Shown here: one piece after another, positions 35,679 through 45,239 of the stretch | Layout of the letters: each line of letters begins with the position of its first letter | Numbering within the stretch: position 1 is the first letter of the stretch | DNA from: CAIUPE01 sp046092445 | GTDB lineage: Bacteria; Pseudomonadota; Alphaproteobacteria; Rhizobiales; Beijerinckiaceae | DNA: 64,000 nucleotides | Assembly (NCBI GenBank): GCA_046092445.1 | Contig: JBJTDR010000112.1 | Location: forward strand, 1-64,000 | Direction of reading: 5' to 3' | Made by a program: the position numbers and the translations under genes | Notes under the pieces: generated by a model | Database searches by the model: none | The model's input: only the letters and a program-made list of their open reading frames with translations | What the model was told of the DNA's origin: nothing

Positions 35679-36980
35679 CTATTCGGCTGCCAGTTGATGT
35701 CCGCTGAACTGGGCCTTCTCGGTTGACTCACCCATCGCGGTGGTTGACGACTGGCCTCCCGAAATGACGGTTGCCACGAGGTCGAAATATCCCGTGCCGA
35801 CTTCGCGTTGGTGGCGGGTTGCAGTGTAGCCATCGGCCTCAGAGGCGAACTCCGCCACTTGAAGCTCTGAATAGGCTGCCATGCCGCGATCCTTGTAACC
35901 GCGGGCCAATTCGAACATGCCGTGATTGAGGGCGTGGAAGCCGGCAAGGGTTACGAATTGGAACTTGTAGCCCATTGCGCCCAATTCGCGCTGGAATTTG
36001 GCGAGTGTCGCTTCGTCCAGCTTGGCCTTCCAGTTGAAAGAGGGCGAGCAATTATAGGCCATCATTTTTCCGGGAAACTTCTTCTGGATCGCTTCAGCAA
36101 AAATCTTGGCGTCCTTCAGGTCGGGGTGCGAGGTTTCCCACCAGATCAAATCGGCCAATTCAGCGAAGGCAAGTCCACGCGAGATGCAATGATCAAGACC
36201 CGTACCCTCTTTCAACCGATAGAAGCCTTCGGGCGTCCGCGAGTTCTCCTCGATAAACGGGCGGTCACGGGGATCAACATCGGAGGTGATCAGTCGTGCT
36301 GACTCGGCGTCGGTCCGGGCGATGATGACGGACGCAACGCCCATCACATCGGCGGCAAGTCTTGCTGCCGAGAGATTGCGCTCATGCGCCGAGGTCGGGA
36401 TCAGAACCTTCCCGCCGAGATGGCCGCATTTTTTCTCGGACGCAAGCTGGTCCTCGAAATGGATGCCCGCCGCGCCCGCCTCGATATAGGCCTTCATGAT
36501 TTCATAGGAGTTCAAGGGGCCGCCGAAGCCTGCCTCGGCGTCGGCGACGATTGGCGCAAACCACTCCCGTTTCGCCCCGCCCTCAGAATGCTCGATCTCG
36601 TCCGCACGCTTCAAGGTCCGGTTGATCCGGCGGCACAATTCAGGGCCGGCATTGGCAGGATAAAGGGATTGGTCGGGATACATCGCACCAGCTGTATTAG
36701 CATCGGCCGCCACCTGCCACCCAGACAGATAAATTGCCTTGAGCCCGGCGCGGACCATTTGCATGGCCTGATTGCCTGTCACTGCACCAAGCGCATTCAC
36801 GAAGGGTTCGTCTTTCATCAGTTCCCACAGCCGATTGGCACCGCGCTCGGCGAGAGTGTGCGCGATCGAAAAGGATCCGCGCAACCGGAGAACCTCCTCC
36901 ACCATATGGGTTCGACGTACGCCATCAAAACGGCCTTTGGGGGCATGAGGGACAAGATCGTCAAAAGTGGTTTTGGTCAT
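35679..36980 (-). CDS. aceA: Isocitrate lyase
   Basis: Cleaves isocitrate to glyoxylate and succinate, the first step of the glyoxylate bypass needed for growth on acetate or fatty acids. 433 residues, the usual proteobacterial length. The catalytic loop KKCGH is at 183-187 with nucleophilic Cys185; SGWQVAADAN, VADAEAGFGG and YNCSPSFNWK are also present. Its upstream region is shared with the ScfR-type regulator gene on the other strand and contains a TTTACAAA site 40 nt before the start. Confidence 0.97.
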   Translation of the reverse strand: MTKTTFDDLVPHAPKGRFDGVRRTHMVEEVLRLRGSFSIAHTLAERGANRLWELMKDEPFVNALGAVTGNQAMQMVRAGLKAIYLSGWQVAADANTAGAMYPDQSLYPANAGPELCRRINRTLKRADEIEHSEGGAKREWFAPIVADAEAGFGGPLNSYEIMKAYIEAGAAGIHFEDQLASEKKCGHLGGKVLIPTSAHERNLSAARLAADVMGVASVIIARTDAESARLITSDVDPRDRPFIEENSRTPEGFYRLKEGTGLDHCISRGLAFAELADLIWWETSHPDLKDAKIFAEAIQKKFPGKMMAYNCSPSFNWKAKLDEATLAKFQRELGAMGYKFQFVTLAGFHALNHGMFELARGYKDRGMAAYSELQVAEFASEADGYTATRHQREVGTGYFDLVATVISGGQSSTTAMGESTEKAQFSGHQLAAE

Positions 36981-37020
36981 GTGTATCTCCCATAGCAGTA
37001 TACGGTATCGTTCACATTAT

Positions 37021-37028
37021 TTTACAAA
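37021..37028 (-). promoter_or_regulatory. TTTACAAA site near the aceA start (possible ScfR/RamB-type operator)
   Basis: TTTACAAA here is the exact reverse complement of TTTGTAAA at 37175-37182 at the other end of the same intergenic region. Short-chain acyl-CoA regulators of the RamB/PccR family bind TTTGCAAA-type repeats, one base different. The position, 40 nt upstream of aceA, suits a regulatory site. Confidence 0.4.
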
Positions 37029-37174
37029 ATCGGTGATCCGATTACTAAAGTTCAAATCTGGTGGAACACCCGATTTTCATAATTTTATCTAGAATTAAAA
37101 CTTCAAAATACGCTAGATGGACAAATTGATGAAAAAGTCATAATGTATAATTTAATAAAATGTGTTATTGTTAA

Positions 37175-37182
37175 TTTGTAAA
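37175..37182 (+). promoter_or_regulatory. TTTGTAAA site near the regulator start (possible autoregulatory operator)
   Basis: TTTGTAAA lies 29 nt before the start of the ScfR-type gene, with a weaker TTTGTATA ten bases further (37185-37192). Together with the inverted copy before aceA it suggests that the regulator controls both genes. The surroundings are very A+T-rich, so chance occurrence is possible. Confidence 0.35.
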
Positions 37183-37211
37183 TTTTTGTATATTTTTGGA
37201 ATAGGTGAACC

Positions 37212-38648
37212 ATGGTCGAAGCTGGTCGAAAAATTCTCGCGGGCGCGCGTATCCGGCGTCTCCGCCGCGAATTGGGGCTCTCCCAAAGCGGTATGGCGAG
37301 TGAGCTTGGCATTTCCACGTCATATCTCAATCTGATGGAGCGCAATCAACGCCCCGTTACAGCGCAGGTTCTGATCCGTTTGGCAGAAGCCTATAATGTC
37401 GATCCGCGTTCTTTTGCCCGCGAGGAGGAGACCCGCCTTGCGGCGGAGATGGAGGAGATTTTCTCGGATCCCGTGTTTCGCTCCGTGACCGTTTCAAAAG
37501 ACGAATTGCGGGAACTGACCACGCTTGCGCCTTCCATCGGCGAAGCGATCCAAAAACTCTACGGTGCCTATGCCGATTTGCGATCATCGGAAAGCGGGGC
37601 GGGACCCGCTTCCGACGTTGATCATGACCGGAGCGAGGGGGTCGGCTCTGATAACCCGGTCGACCGGGTCCGTGATCTGATCCAGTCCGCGAACAATCAC
37701 TTTCCCGAGCTTGAGGAAGCCGCTGAGACTGTCTGGAATGAGGCAGTGCCAAACGGTGAACCTTTTTTTGATACGCTTTGCCAACGCATGAGGGCCAATC
37801 ACGGGATCAAGGTGCAGATCTTTCCTGTCGAGGTGATGCCTGGCTCAATCCGGCGATTTGATTTTCATCGGCGGCGGCTGATGTTGTCCGAAATGAGTGA
37901 TCAGGCAGGGCGTAGTTTCCAAGTGGCGTATCAAATCGGATTGACCGAATTCGGGAGCCTGATCGGTTCAATCGCCGACCGTTTCGAGCCGCAGGATGGC
38001 CCGGCGAAAGCTCTATTGCGTGTCTCACTCGCAAATTACTTCGCGGCTGCACTCATGATGCCCTATGCAAAATTTCTCGAAGCGGCAGAGAGCGTCGACT
38101 ATGACACGGATGTTCTCGGAGCGAGATTTCAGGCCAGTTTCGAGCAGGTTGTCCATCGTCTGACAACGCTGGGGCGCTCCGGCGCACGGGGAATACCATT
38201 TTTTCTGATCCGGATTGATCAGGCGGGGAATGTCTCGAAGCGGTTTTCCGCTGGGAGCTTTCCGTTTTCGCGATTTGGTGGCACCTGCCCGCTTTGGAAT
38301 ATCCACGAGGCCTTTCAAGTATCGGGCAAAATCCTGACGCAGATTATCGAAATGCCGGACGGCGCCAAATGGTTCTCGATGGCGCGCCAAACCCGGCGTG
38401 CATCAACCGGTTGGGGTGAAGCTGAAAGCCAATTCGTCATCGGACTTGGCTGCGAACTCAAATATGCGCACCGCCTGATTTACGCCCGCGGCATCGATCT
38501 CAAATCGCCTGTCACAACGCCAATCGGCGTCAATTGCCGCCTATGCGAACGGCCAAATTGTGCGCAACGCGCGGCACCGCCCATGAAGCGCCGTTTACGC
38601 ATCGACGAGGCAGTGCGCAACATCTCGCCCTTCAGCTTCGGGGATTAG
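37212..38648 (+). CDS. ScfR/RamB-type transcriptional regulator (XRE N-terminus, acyl-CoA sensing)
   Basis: 478 residues. An XRE helix-turn-helix spans about 12-68 (IRRLRRELGLSQSGMASELG, then YLNLMERNQRPVTAQ). A central ImmA/IrrE-like (DUF955) region is followed by the family's C-terminal DUF2083 region, which ends with the cysteine cluster CRLCERPNCAQRAAPP. Members (RamB in Corynebacterium, PccR in Rhodobacter) sense short-chain acyl-CoA and control glyoxylate bypass and propionate genes. Divergence from aceA over 231 nt with matching TTTGTAAA sites supports that role. Confidence 0.9.
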   Translation: MVEAGRKILAGARIRRLRRELGLSQSGMASELGISTSYLNLMERNQRPVTAQVLIRLAEAYNVDPRSFAREEETRLAAEMEEIFSDPVFRSVTVSKDELRELTTLAPSIGEAIQKLYGAYADLRSSESGAGPASDVDHDRSEGVGSDNPVDRVRDLIQSANNHFPELEEAAETVWNEAVPNGEPFFDTLCQRMRANHGIKVQIFPVEVMPGSIRRFDFHRRRLMLSEMSDQAGRSFQVAYQIGLTEFGSLIGSIADRFEPQDGPAKALLRVSLANYFAAALMMPYAKFLEAAESVDYDTDVLGARFQASFEQVVHRLTTLGRSGARGIPFFLIRIDQAGNVSKRFSAGSFPFSRFGGTCPLWNIHEAFQVSGKILTQIIEMPDGAKWFSMARQTRRASTGWGEAESQFVIGLGCELKYAHRLIYARGIDLKSPVTTPIGVNCRLCERPNCAQRAAPPMKRRLRIDEAVRNISPFSFGD

Positions 38649-38660
38649 GTTGAGAAGGCT

Positions 38661-40868
38661 TCAATCAGTCGCTTGAGGCCGCCACAAGCGCAGTGTGAGG
38701 GCGTTGCCAACGACGCTGACGCTTGAAAGCGCCATTGCCGCTCCGGCGAATACGGGTGACAGCACGCCCATAGCGGCGAGCGGTATCCCGATCACATTAT
38801 AGGCGAAAGCCCAGAACAGGCCCGTGCGGATTGTCATCACGACCCGTTTTGACAAGCGGATCGCATCGGATACCATTCGCGGATCGCTGCGCATCAAGGT
38901 TATTCCGGCGGTCTCGATTGCGACAGCCGTGCCCGACCCCATCGCCATCCCTACATCAGCCGCTGCCAGCGCCGGGGCATCATTCACACCATCGCCGACC
39001 ATGGCGATGATGCCGCCCTGTTCTTTGAGTGTCGCAATGGTTGACGCCTTTTCCGCCGGTTTGATTTCCGCAAAGACGCTCTCAATGCCGATATCGCGCG
39101 CGATTTGATCCGCGGCGCCTTGCCCGTCGCCCGTCAGCATTACCGGCGTGATCCCCATCGCTTTCAATGCGGCAACCGCGGAACGGGCGGTATCCTTGGC
39201 GACGTCCGAGAACGCGATGATAGCCAGTACCTTGCCGGTACCGCGATCAGCCAGCCAACTGACGCCGCGCCCTTCGGACGCAAAGGAGTCTGCTTTCGGT
39301 AAAAGATCGCCGGTCGCAATTTTGAGCACTTCAACGCAGGCTCTGTTACCGAACACAACTGATTGGCCGTCAATGGTTCCGGTGATGCCACCGACGATTG
39401 TTTTAAAATCGGCAACCGAATTTTCAGCGGTGACGCCACGGCGTTCGGTCTCTTGCCTGATCGCCTTTGCGAGAGGATGCTCGCTGCCTGCCTCAAGCGC
39501 AGCAGCAAGCCAGATTGCCTGATCGGGCGTCATCGCGGCACTTGTTTCAACGGCGGTTACGACTGGGTGGCCGGTTGTCAGCGTCCCCGTCTTGTCAAAA
39601 ACGACCTTTGTGACGCCTGCGGCGCGCTCCAACGCTGCGGCATCGCGCACCAGAATGCCAAACCGGGCGGCAATACCTGTGCCTGCGAGAATGGCTGTCG
39701 GCGTTGCGAGCCCCAGTGCGCAGGGACAGGCAATCACAAGCACCGAACCCGCGTTGATCAGCGCTTGTTCCGCGCCTTTATCAACAAAGACCCCGCCAAA
39801 AAACGTCAGAACGGCGATAGTCAGGACGATTGGAACGAAAACGGCGCTGATCCGGTCAACCAGTTTCTGGACCGGCGCTTTCGACGCCTGGGCGCTCTCG
39901 ACAAGGCGAATGATGCGGGCGAGCGTGGTTTCTGCGCCAATAGAGCGCGTTTCAACAATCAAGAGACCATCAAGATTGACTGTGCCGCCGATGACCGCAT
40001 CGCCTTTGACGCGGGAAACGGGCAGGCTCTCTCCCGTCACCATGGACTCGTCAACGCTCGCAGTGCCTTCAACAATGATACCGTCGACCGGGATTGTCTC
40101 GCCGGAACGCACCATCACCATATCGCCGACCCTGACCGCGTCGAGGGCGACCATTGTTTCAACGCCATCCCGAACGCGTCTGGCCTCCGACGGGCTGAGC
40201 CGTCCCAGCGCGGCAATTGCCGATGTCGTTTCGGACGTGGCGCGCTCTTCAAGCCATTTGCCGAGCAAGACGAAGGCAATCACAACAGATGCCGACTCGA
40301 ACTGGAGATGGATCGTGTGATGCTCAAGGTCGGAGATTTGCCAGATGTACAGGCTAAGGCCGTAGGCTGCAGTCGTCCCGAGTGCGACCAGAAGATCCAT
40401 CGTCGCCACGCCGGAATGCAGCGCCTTCCATGAAGCGACATAGAAACGCCATCCGAGACCGAACTGGACCAAGGTTGCGAGCGCAAATTGTGCCGCTGGC
40501 GGCGGCATCAGATCGAGGCCGAACGCCATGCCCGCCATGCCGAACAGAAACGGGGACACAAGCACCATGGCCATTATTGCCAAAGCGAGCGCCTTGGACG
40601 CACGTTTTTGCGCTCTTTCAGTGGTTTGGCGCATGCCTGCACCCTGAACGACAAGGGTGGCGCCGTAGCCGACATCATCGACGGCTAGGATCAGATCGGC
40701 CGCTTTCACCGAGGATTCTGTCACCTCGACCCGCGCCGTTTTGGTTGCGAGATTGACATCAGCTTTCAGGACGCCGGCGACGGACCCCAGAGCTTTTTCA
40801 ACCCGGCTGACGCAGGAGGCGCACGTCATGCCGTCAATATTGAGGTCGATCATTTCGTGATGGGGCAT
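38661..40868 (-). CDS. copA: Copper-translocating P1B-type ATPase (CopA)
   Basis: 735 residues exporting Cu(I) from the cytoplasm. One N-terminal heavy-metal domain carries GMTCASC (Cys16, Cys19). Eight hydrophobic helices are suggested. The ion-binding CPC is in VIACPCALGLATPTAI, the phosphorylated aspartate is in VFDKTGTLT, and the hinge is GDGVNDAPALAAADVG. The CPC motif with downstream NVIGIPLAAMGVLSP and MALSSVSVVGNALTLR supports copper rather than zinc. It converges with the regulator gene (12 nt apart) and is divergent from the inositol-phosphatase-family gene. No CueR-type operator was recognised in the 182-nt upstream region. Confidence 0.94.
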   Translation of the reverse strand: MPHHEMIDLNIDGMTCASCVSRVEKALGSVAGVLKADVNLATKTARVEVTESSVKAADLILAVDDVGYGATLVVQGAGMRQTTERAQKRASKALALAIMAMVLVSPFLFGMAGMAFGLDLMPPPAAQFALATLVQFGLGWRFYVASWKALHSGVATMDLLVALGTTAAYGLSLYIWQISDLEHHTIHLQFESASVVIAFVLLGKWLEERATSETTSAIAALGRLSPSEARRVRDGVETMVALDAVRVGDMVMVRSGETIPVDGIIVEGTASVDESMVTGESLPVSRVKGDAVIGGTVNLDGLLIVETRSIGAETTLARIIRLVESAQASKAPVQKLVDRISAVFVPIVLTIAVLTFFGGVFVDKGAEQALINAGSVLVIACPCALGLATPTAILAGTGIAARFGILVRDAAALERAAGVTKVVFDKTGTLTTGHPVVTAVETSAAMTPDQAIWLAAALEAGSEHPLAKAIRQETERRGVTAENSVADFKTIVGGITGTIDGQSVVFGNRACVEVLKIATGDLLPKADSFASEGRGVSWLADRGTGKVLAIIAFSDVAKDTARSAVAALKAMGITPVMLTGDGQGAADQIARDIGIESVFAEIKPAEKASTIATLKEQGGIIAMVGDGVNDAPALAAADVGMAMGSGTAVAIETAGITLMRSDPRMVSDAIRLSKRVVMTIRTGLFWAFAYNVIGIPLAAMGVLSPVFAGAAMALSSVSVVGNALTLRLWRPQATD

Positions 40869-41050
40869 AGAGACAGTCTTTCCGAGTATTCCAGCGGCGC
40901 CGTGCCCGCGGATGCAGTGGCTCTCCCGTCAAACCGGGGACTACCAAGATATGGCGCTGAAGAGGGCTCATTTCCAGTTGCGATGGCGGTTTAAGTTGCC
41001 GGCCTGCCGCTTTTACTTGCCGCTTCGAACCGGTAGCGCTAAACAGCCTC

Positions 41051-41902
41051 ATGCACTTCGTAAATACACCGATCTCATCGGACATCATCGAGACATTGCC
41101 TGGACTGCTGACCAGCGTTCGCGAACTTGCGCTGGAAGCAGGCAACATTGCGCTGTCTTTTTTCAGATCAGGCGACCAGACAAGCGCGGCGATCCGGTAC
41201 AAGGATGGCGGCTCGCCTGTGACCGATGCCGACTTCGCCGTCGACCATTTTCTGAGGGAAAAGCTTCGTGCGCTGGCGCCGTCATTTGGCTGGTTATCCG
41301 AGGAGACAGAGGATGATCCCATCCGGTTGAAATACCGCCATGTATGGATCGTCGACCCAATTGACGGCACACGATCATTCGCCAAGGGTGACCAGGATTG
41401 GACCATTGCGATCGGGGTTGTGGATCAGGGCCGCCCTGTTCTGGGTGTCGTTCACGCACCGGTGACGCGGGAAACCTTTGATGCCGGGAGTGGCTTGGGT
41501 GCGCGATTGAACGGCGTGACGATCAGAGCGAGGAAATGCACGTCCCTTCGGAACGCCCGGATTGCCGGTCCACGCCGCATGATTGATCAACTGCACGAGC
41601 ACCACGGTCCGTTCGAGCGCGCGGCGCGTATCCATTCACTTGCCTTCCGGATTGCACGCGTTGCCGACGGTATCATCGACGGAGGGATCGCGGATGAGGG
41701 CGCGCATGACTGGGATATCGCGGCGGCTCACGCAATCCTCAACGAGGCAGGGGGCGAATTACTTTCGGTCGGCGGCATTGCCCCTACCTACAACAAACCA
41801 TCGACCGTCCACGGGATGATCGCGGCAGGCCATCGCCCAATTGCCGAAGCATTGGCAGCAGCTCTTGGCACGAACACCGCTGCGGCAACTGCTTTCTCTT
41901 AG
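41051..41902 (+). CDS. Inositol monophosphatase family protein (CysQ/3'(2'),5'-bisphosphate nucleotidase-like)
   Basis: 283 residues with the lithium-sensitive phosphatase motifs: GSPVTDADFAVDHFL, WLSEETEDD, WIVDPIDGTRSFAKG (metal aspartates) and GAHDWDIAAAHAILNEAGG near the end. The family covers inositol phosphatases, fructose bisphosphatases and PAP nucleotidases. The position ahead of DUF4170, the DUF374 acyltransferase, waaA and lpxK is conserved in rhizobia and may concern nucleotide or lipid A metabolism. The specific substrate is undecided. Confidence 0.88.
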   Translation: MHFVNTPISSDIIETLPGLLTSVRELALEAGNIALSFFRSGDQTSAAIRYKDGGSPVTDADFAVDHFLREKLRALAPSFGWLSEETEDDPIRLKYRHVWIVDPIDGTRSFAKGDQDWTIAIGVVDQGRPVLGVVHAPVTRETFDAGSGLGARLNGVTIRARKCTSLRNARIAGPRRMIDQLHEHHGPFERAARIHSLAFRIARVADGIIDGGIADEGAHDWDIAAAHAILNEAGGELLSVGGIAPTYNKPSTVHGMIAAGHRPIAEALAAALGTNTAAATAFS

Positions 41903-41945
41903 AAGCTACTGCGTATGCCTTTTCAAGCAGGGGAGGACTGTTTTC

Positions 41946-42185
41946 ATGTTTTCAGCGAAGAAGCAACTGCCTCATCTGGTGTTCGGTGGCGAGCTGGTCG
42001 ATCTGGAACGTTCGGAATTTGTGGACCTCGCCAAGCTTGATCTCGTGGGGGTTTATCCGGATTACGAATCGGCGCGGGCAGTCTGGAAAGCGAAGGCGCA
42101 GGCCACGGTCGATAATGCCCATATGCGGTATTATATCGTTCATCTGCATCGCCTGCTGGATCCCGAAGCGCCGGGCAGCCGCTGA
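41946..42185 (+). CDS. DUF4170 domain-containing protein
   Basis: 79 residues of unknown function. The family text is clear: PHLVFGGELVDLERSEFVDL, DLVGVYPDYESARAVWKAKAQATVDNA and RYYIVHLHRLLDP. The ATG at 41946 with GGGGAGGA about nine bases upstream is preferred over an in-frame start 105 nt earlier that runs into the previous gene. It stands between the phosphatase-family gene and the acyltransferase gene, as in other rhizobia. Confidence 0.9.
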   Translation: MFSAKKQLPHLVFGGELVDLERSEFVDLAKLDLVGVYPDYESARAVWKAKAQATVDNAHMRYYIVHLHRLLDPEAPGSR

Positions 42186-42209
42186 ACCTATGTTGGAAAT
42201 TTTACACGC

Positions 42210-42929
42210 ATGCTGAAACGATTTCTTCGACATGGCGCCGTGCAGGCTGGTATTGGCTGGCTATTATCGCTTTATCTGCGGTTTGTGCGGGTAACCAATC
42301 GTCTGGAATTCGATCCGCCGGATTTCTACGCCAAATTGGATCGCGACGGGGCCGGCATTTTTGCTTTGTGGCATGGCCAGAATTTCATGCTGCCTCTGGC
42401 GCATCGCCGGGGGTTGCGTTTCGCCGTCCTGATCTCGCGGCATGGTGATGCCGGCGTAGTTGCCGCTGCTTCCGTTGCGATGGGATTGGAACCGATTCGC
42501 GCATCGGGGGGCGGCAGGAAGCAAGTTGACAAAAAGGGCGGAGCGGCTGGCCTGAGAGCAATGCTGACCGCGCTGAAAGAGGGGGCTTCGGTTGTGCTCA
42601 CGCCGGATGTGCCGAAAGTGGCACGTATTGCCGGCCCGGGCATTATCGCGCTCGCCAAGTTGTCCTGTCGACCCATCTACCCGATTGTCGTTGCCACAAG
42701 TCGACGCATTGACCTCAAGAATTGGGATCGAACGCCGATTTGCCTCCCTTTCGGGCGTGGAATTGTGATGCTTGGCGATGCAATCCATGTTGCACGCGAT
42801 GCGGATGAAGCTGCCCTTGAAACTGCCCGTTTGCTGCTTCAGACCCGCCTTGACGAGGTGCATCGTCGTGCCTACGCTTATCTTGGGATTGCCGATCCAG
42901 GCACCACAGCAAGGAGTAGGCGCGCATGA
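42210..42929 (+). CDS. DUF374 lysophospholipid acyltransferase family protein
   Basis: 239 residues. The DUF374 core shows the acyltransferase HxxxxD-like box in WHGQNFMLPLAHR followed by ISRHGDAGVVA, GLEPIRASGGGRKQVDKKGG and VLTPDVPKVARIAGPGII. It has no signal peptide but an amphipathic N-terminus. Located directly before waaA (ATGA overlap), it is likely to act in outer-membrane lipid A or phospholipid remodelling. The acyl donor and acceptor are not known for this family in rhizobia. Confidence 0.87.
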   Translation: MLKRFLRHGAVQAGIGWLLSLYLRFVRVTNRLEFDPPDFYAKLDRDGAGIFALWHGQNFMLPLAHRRGLRFAVLISRHGDAGVVAAASVAMGLEPIRASGGGRKQVDKKGGAAGLRAMLTALKEGASVVLTPDVPKVARIAGPGIIALAKLSCRPIYPIVVATSRRIDLKNWDRTPICLPFGRGIVMLGDAIHVARDADEAALETARLLLQTRLDEVHRRAYAYLGIADPGTTARSRRA

Positions 42930-44218
42930 AAACACTGCCGCTTGGTCTTCGCCTTTATCGTGGCGTTTCGGGTGGGTTTGAGCTGTTCGCCCGTCCATTT
43001 TTGATCCATCGGGCAAGAAGGGGCAAGGAAGAGCGTACAAGGCTCGGCGAAAGACGTGGTGAGTCAACGCGGGGACGCCCCGCGGGTCATCTTGTCTGGC
43101 TTCACGGCGCGAGCGTTGGTGAAGTTCTCTCGCTTTTGCCCCTTGTCGAGGCGCTGACAAAGCAGGACGTGTCCGTCGTCGTCACCTCAGGAACGGTGAC
43201 ATCGGCCCAGATCCTCGAACATCGTCTACCGCCTGGTGCTCTACATCAATTTGTTCCGCTCGATTTGCCGCGCTATGCCGACCGCTTTCTGCGGCATTGG
43301 CGTCCTGACCTGATCCTGTTCGCCGAGTCGGAGCTGTGGCCAAATCTTCTGCTGGAAGCGAAGCGTAAAGAAATACCGATCCTGCTGGCCAATGCAAGAA
43401 TGTCCGAACGGAGTTTCCGGCGATGGGGGCATTTCGGGCGGATTGCTAAGCATGTACTGTCCCTTTTTGATGTCTGCCTTGCGCAGACTCCGGGGGATGC
43501 GGATAGACTGTTGCGTCTGGGCGCGCCACGTGTCTCGGTGTCGGGTAATCTGAAATTCGACAGCAGTGCCCCTCCGGTATCGCCTCTGAAACTCTCCGCT
43601 CTGAAGGCGCTGGTCGGATCCCGTCCTGTCTGGCTTGGCGCCTCGACACACAAGGGGGAAGATGAGGCCGTATTGTCGGCCCACGCCAAGCTCTCAGTTT
43701 ATTTTCCTGATCTCCTCACATTGATTGCCCCCCGCCATCCGGAGCGCGGCAAAGCTATTTCAGCCCTTGCCACACGCGCCGGTTTGCGCACGGCGCTCCG
43801 CTCTTCCGGACTCGTGCCTGACAGCGCGACCGATGTCTATATTGCAGACACAATCGGTGAGCTCGGTCTATTTTTTCGGCTTGCGCCGATTGTTTTCATG
43901 GGTGGCTCGCTCATTCCACATGGCGGCCAAAACCCGATCGAACCGGTCAAACTCGGTGCCGCTGTCCTCCACGGGCTACATGTAGAGAACTTTGCAGATA
44001 TTTATGCTGTACTCGGAAAATCGGGCGGTGCAATTTCGATTCCGGAACCGGACATGCTTGCTCAAACTGTCGGGCATCTGATTGACCATCCTGCTCAGAT
44101 CCGTCAGATGGCGAGGGCTGCAGGCGGGGCGATCGGCGAGTTCGGTGGTGCTGTCGAAAAAACAATGGCAGCAATTGCTCCGTTTCTGGTTCGAATGCAT
44201 CTCGATACGCGGCAATAG
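42926..44218 (+). CDS. waaA: 3-deoxy-D-manno-octulosonic acid transferase WaaA (KdtA)
   Basis: Transfers Kdo from CMP-Kdo to lipid IVA at the inner membrane. 430 residues: an N-terminal membrane-proximal segment (LGLRLYRGVSGG), VWLHGASVGEVLSLLPLV near residue 50 (catalytic glutamate), FAESELWPNLL near 130, and FMGGSLIPHGGQNPIEP near 320, all diagnostic of the GT30 family. The start overlaps the acyltransferase stop by four bases (ATGA), and lpxK follows 25 nt downstream. Confidence 0.96.
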   Translation: MKTLPLGLRLYRGVSGGFELFARPFLIHRARRGKEERTRLGERRGESTRGRPAGHLVWLHGASVGEVLSLLPLVEALTKQDVSVVVTSGTVTSAQILEHRLPPGALHQFVPLDLPRYADRFLRHWRPDLILFAESELWPNLLLEAKRKEIPILLANARMSERSFRRWGHFGRIAKHVLSLFDVCLAQTPGDADRLLRLGAPRVSVSGNLKFDSSAPPVSPLKLSALKALVGSRPVWLGASTHKGEDEAVLSAHAKLSVYFPDLLTLIAPRHPERGKAISALATRAGLRTALRSSGLVPDSATDVYIADTIGELGLFFRLAPIVFMGGSLIPHGGQNPIEPVKLGAAVLHGLHVENFADIYAVLGKSGGAISIPEPDMLAQTVGHLIDHPAQIRQMARAAGGAIGEFGGAVEKTMAAIAPFLVRMHLDTRQ

Positions 44219-44243
44219 GCTCCGAGTTGGCGAGGTTTCATTG

Positions 44244-45239
44244 ATGCGCGCGCCGTCATTTTGGTGGAAACCTCCCGGCCTGGTCTCGACTCTGCTGACA
44301 CCGCTTGCGTCGATCTACGGCGCTATAGCCCGAGCCCGCCTGAGAAAACAGGGGCGGAAGGCTGAAATACCCGTCATTTGCGTTGGTAATCTCGTGGCTG
44401 GGGGCGCGGGTAAAACACCGGCTGCGGTGTTTGTGGCGCAATGGCTTTTGCGTTCGGGTCGGCGTCCGGTCTTTGTTTCGCGGGGGTATGGCGGGCGATT
44501 GAAGGGGCCTATCCAAGTTGACACTGCGCGTCACACATCCAGCGATTGCGGGGACGAACCGCTTCTCCTGGCCAAGATTGCGCCTGTGATTGTTTCGCAA
44601 GATCGCGTTTCGGGGGCGTCAATGGCAGCCCGTCTCGGCGATTGCATCGTGATGGATGACGGACTGCAAAATCCCGCGCTGCTCAAGGATTTTTCGATTG
44701 CCGTGATTGATGCCGCGGCCGGTATTGGCAATGGGAATTGTCTGCCCGCAGGACCATTAAGGGCTCCTCTCGCCGCACAATGGCCGTTGATTGATGCCGT
44801 CCTTCTGGTCGGAGGCGGCGGGGTGTATCCGGATAATCTATCGGTTCCCGAGGACATTCCTGTTTTCAACGGACATCTCGAACCGGATCCGCAACAAAAA
44901 TCGCGTTTGAACAGACTTTCCGTTTTTGCGTTTGCGGGTATTGGTCGACCGTCAAAATTTTTTGCAACACTCGCCGATTGCGGTGCCGTGATCGAGGAGC
45001 GACGGGAATTCCCCGATCACCATCCCTATTTAGAAGCTGAACTCTCGGAAATTCTTGCCGTTTGTCGGGCGAAACACTGGGCGGCAGTGACAACGGCAAA
45101 GGATTTCATCCGGATTCAGGGGGCATTTCCGGTGAAAGCCGAGCAGATTCATGTGCTTGATGTGTCAATTGTCGTCGACAACGCCCGTCAACTCGCGGAC
45201 TTCATCAGTCAAAAACTCGATTTCAAACTTTCGGCGTGA
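44244..45239 (+). CDS. lpxK: Tetraacyldisaccharide 4'-kinase LpxK
   Basis: Phosphorylates the 4' position of the lipid A disaccharide. 331 residues from the ATG at 44244 (MRAPSFWWKPPG, a conserved start). An in-frame start at 44082 lies inside waaA and is rejected. The P-loop is VGNLVAGGAGKTP with Lys57 and Thr58; RGYGGRLKGP, DEPLLLA, DDGLQNPAL and ITFPDHHPY-like FPDHHPY follow. The 3' end overlaps the convergent DUF2093 gene by 17 bases. Confidence 0.96.
   Translation: MRAPSFWWKPPGLVSTLLTPLASIYGAIARARLRKQGRKAEIPVICVGNLVAGGAGKTPAAVFVAQWLLRSGRRPVFVSRGYGGRLKGPIQVDTARHTSSDCGDEPLLLAKIAPVIVSQDRVSGASMAARLGDCIVMDDGLQNPALLKDFSIAVIDAAAGIGNGNCLPAGPLRAPLAAQWPLIDAVLLVGGGGVYPDNLSVPEDIPVFNGHLEPDPQQKSRLNRLSVFAFAGIGRPSKFFATLADCGAVIEERREFPDHHPYLEAELSEILAVCRAKHWAAVTTAKDFIRIQGAFPVKAEQIHVLDVSIVVDNARQLADFISQKLDFKLSA

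Noticed and set aside
35651..35947. Upstream extension of the small gene after aceA
   Set aside because: The extension runs in another frame through aceA coding sequence; GGAGG and an ATG at 35650 mark the real start.
39363..40433. Plus-strand frame of 356 codons
   Set aside because: Lies wholly antisense to copA, whose CPC, DKTGT and hinge motifs are intact.
40869..41050. CueR-type operator before copA
   Set aside because: No dyad of the expected form with the long spacer promoter was recognised.
44082..44243. Earlier in-frame start for lpxK
   Set aside because: It lies inside waaA; the conserved LpxK N-terminus begins at 44244.
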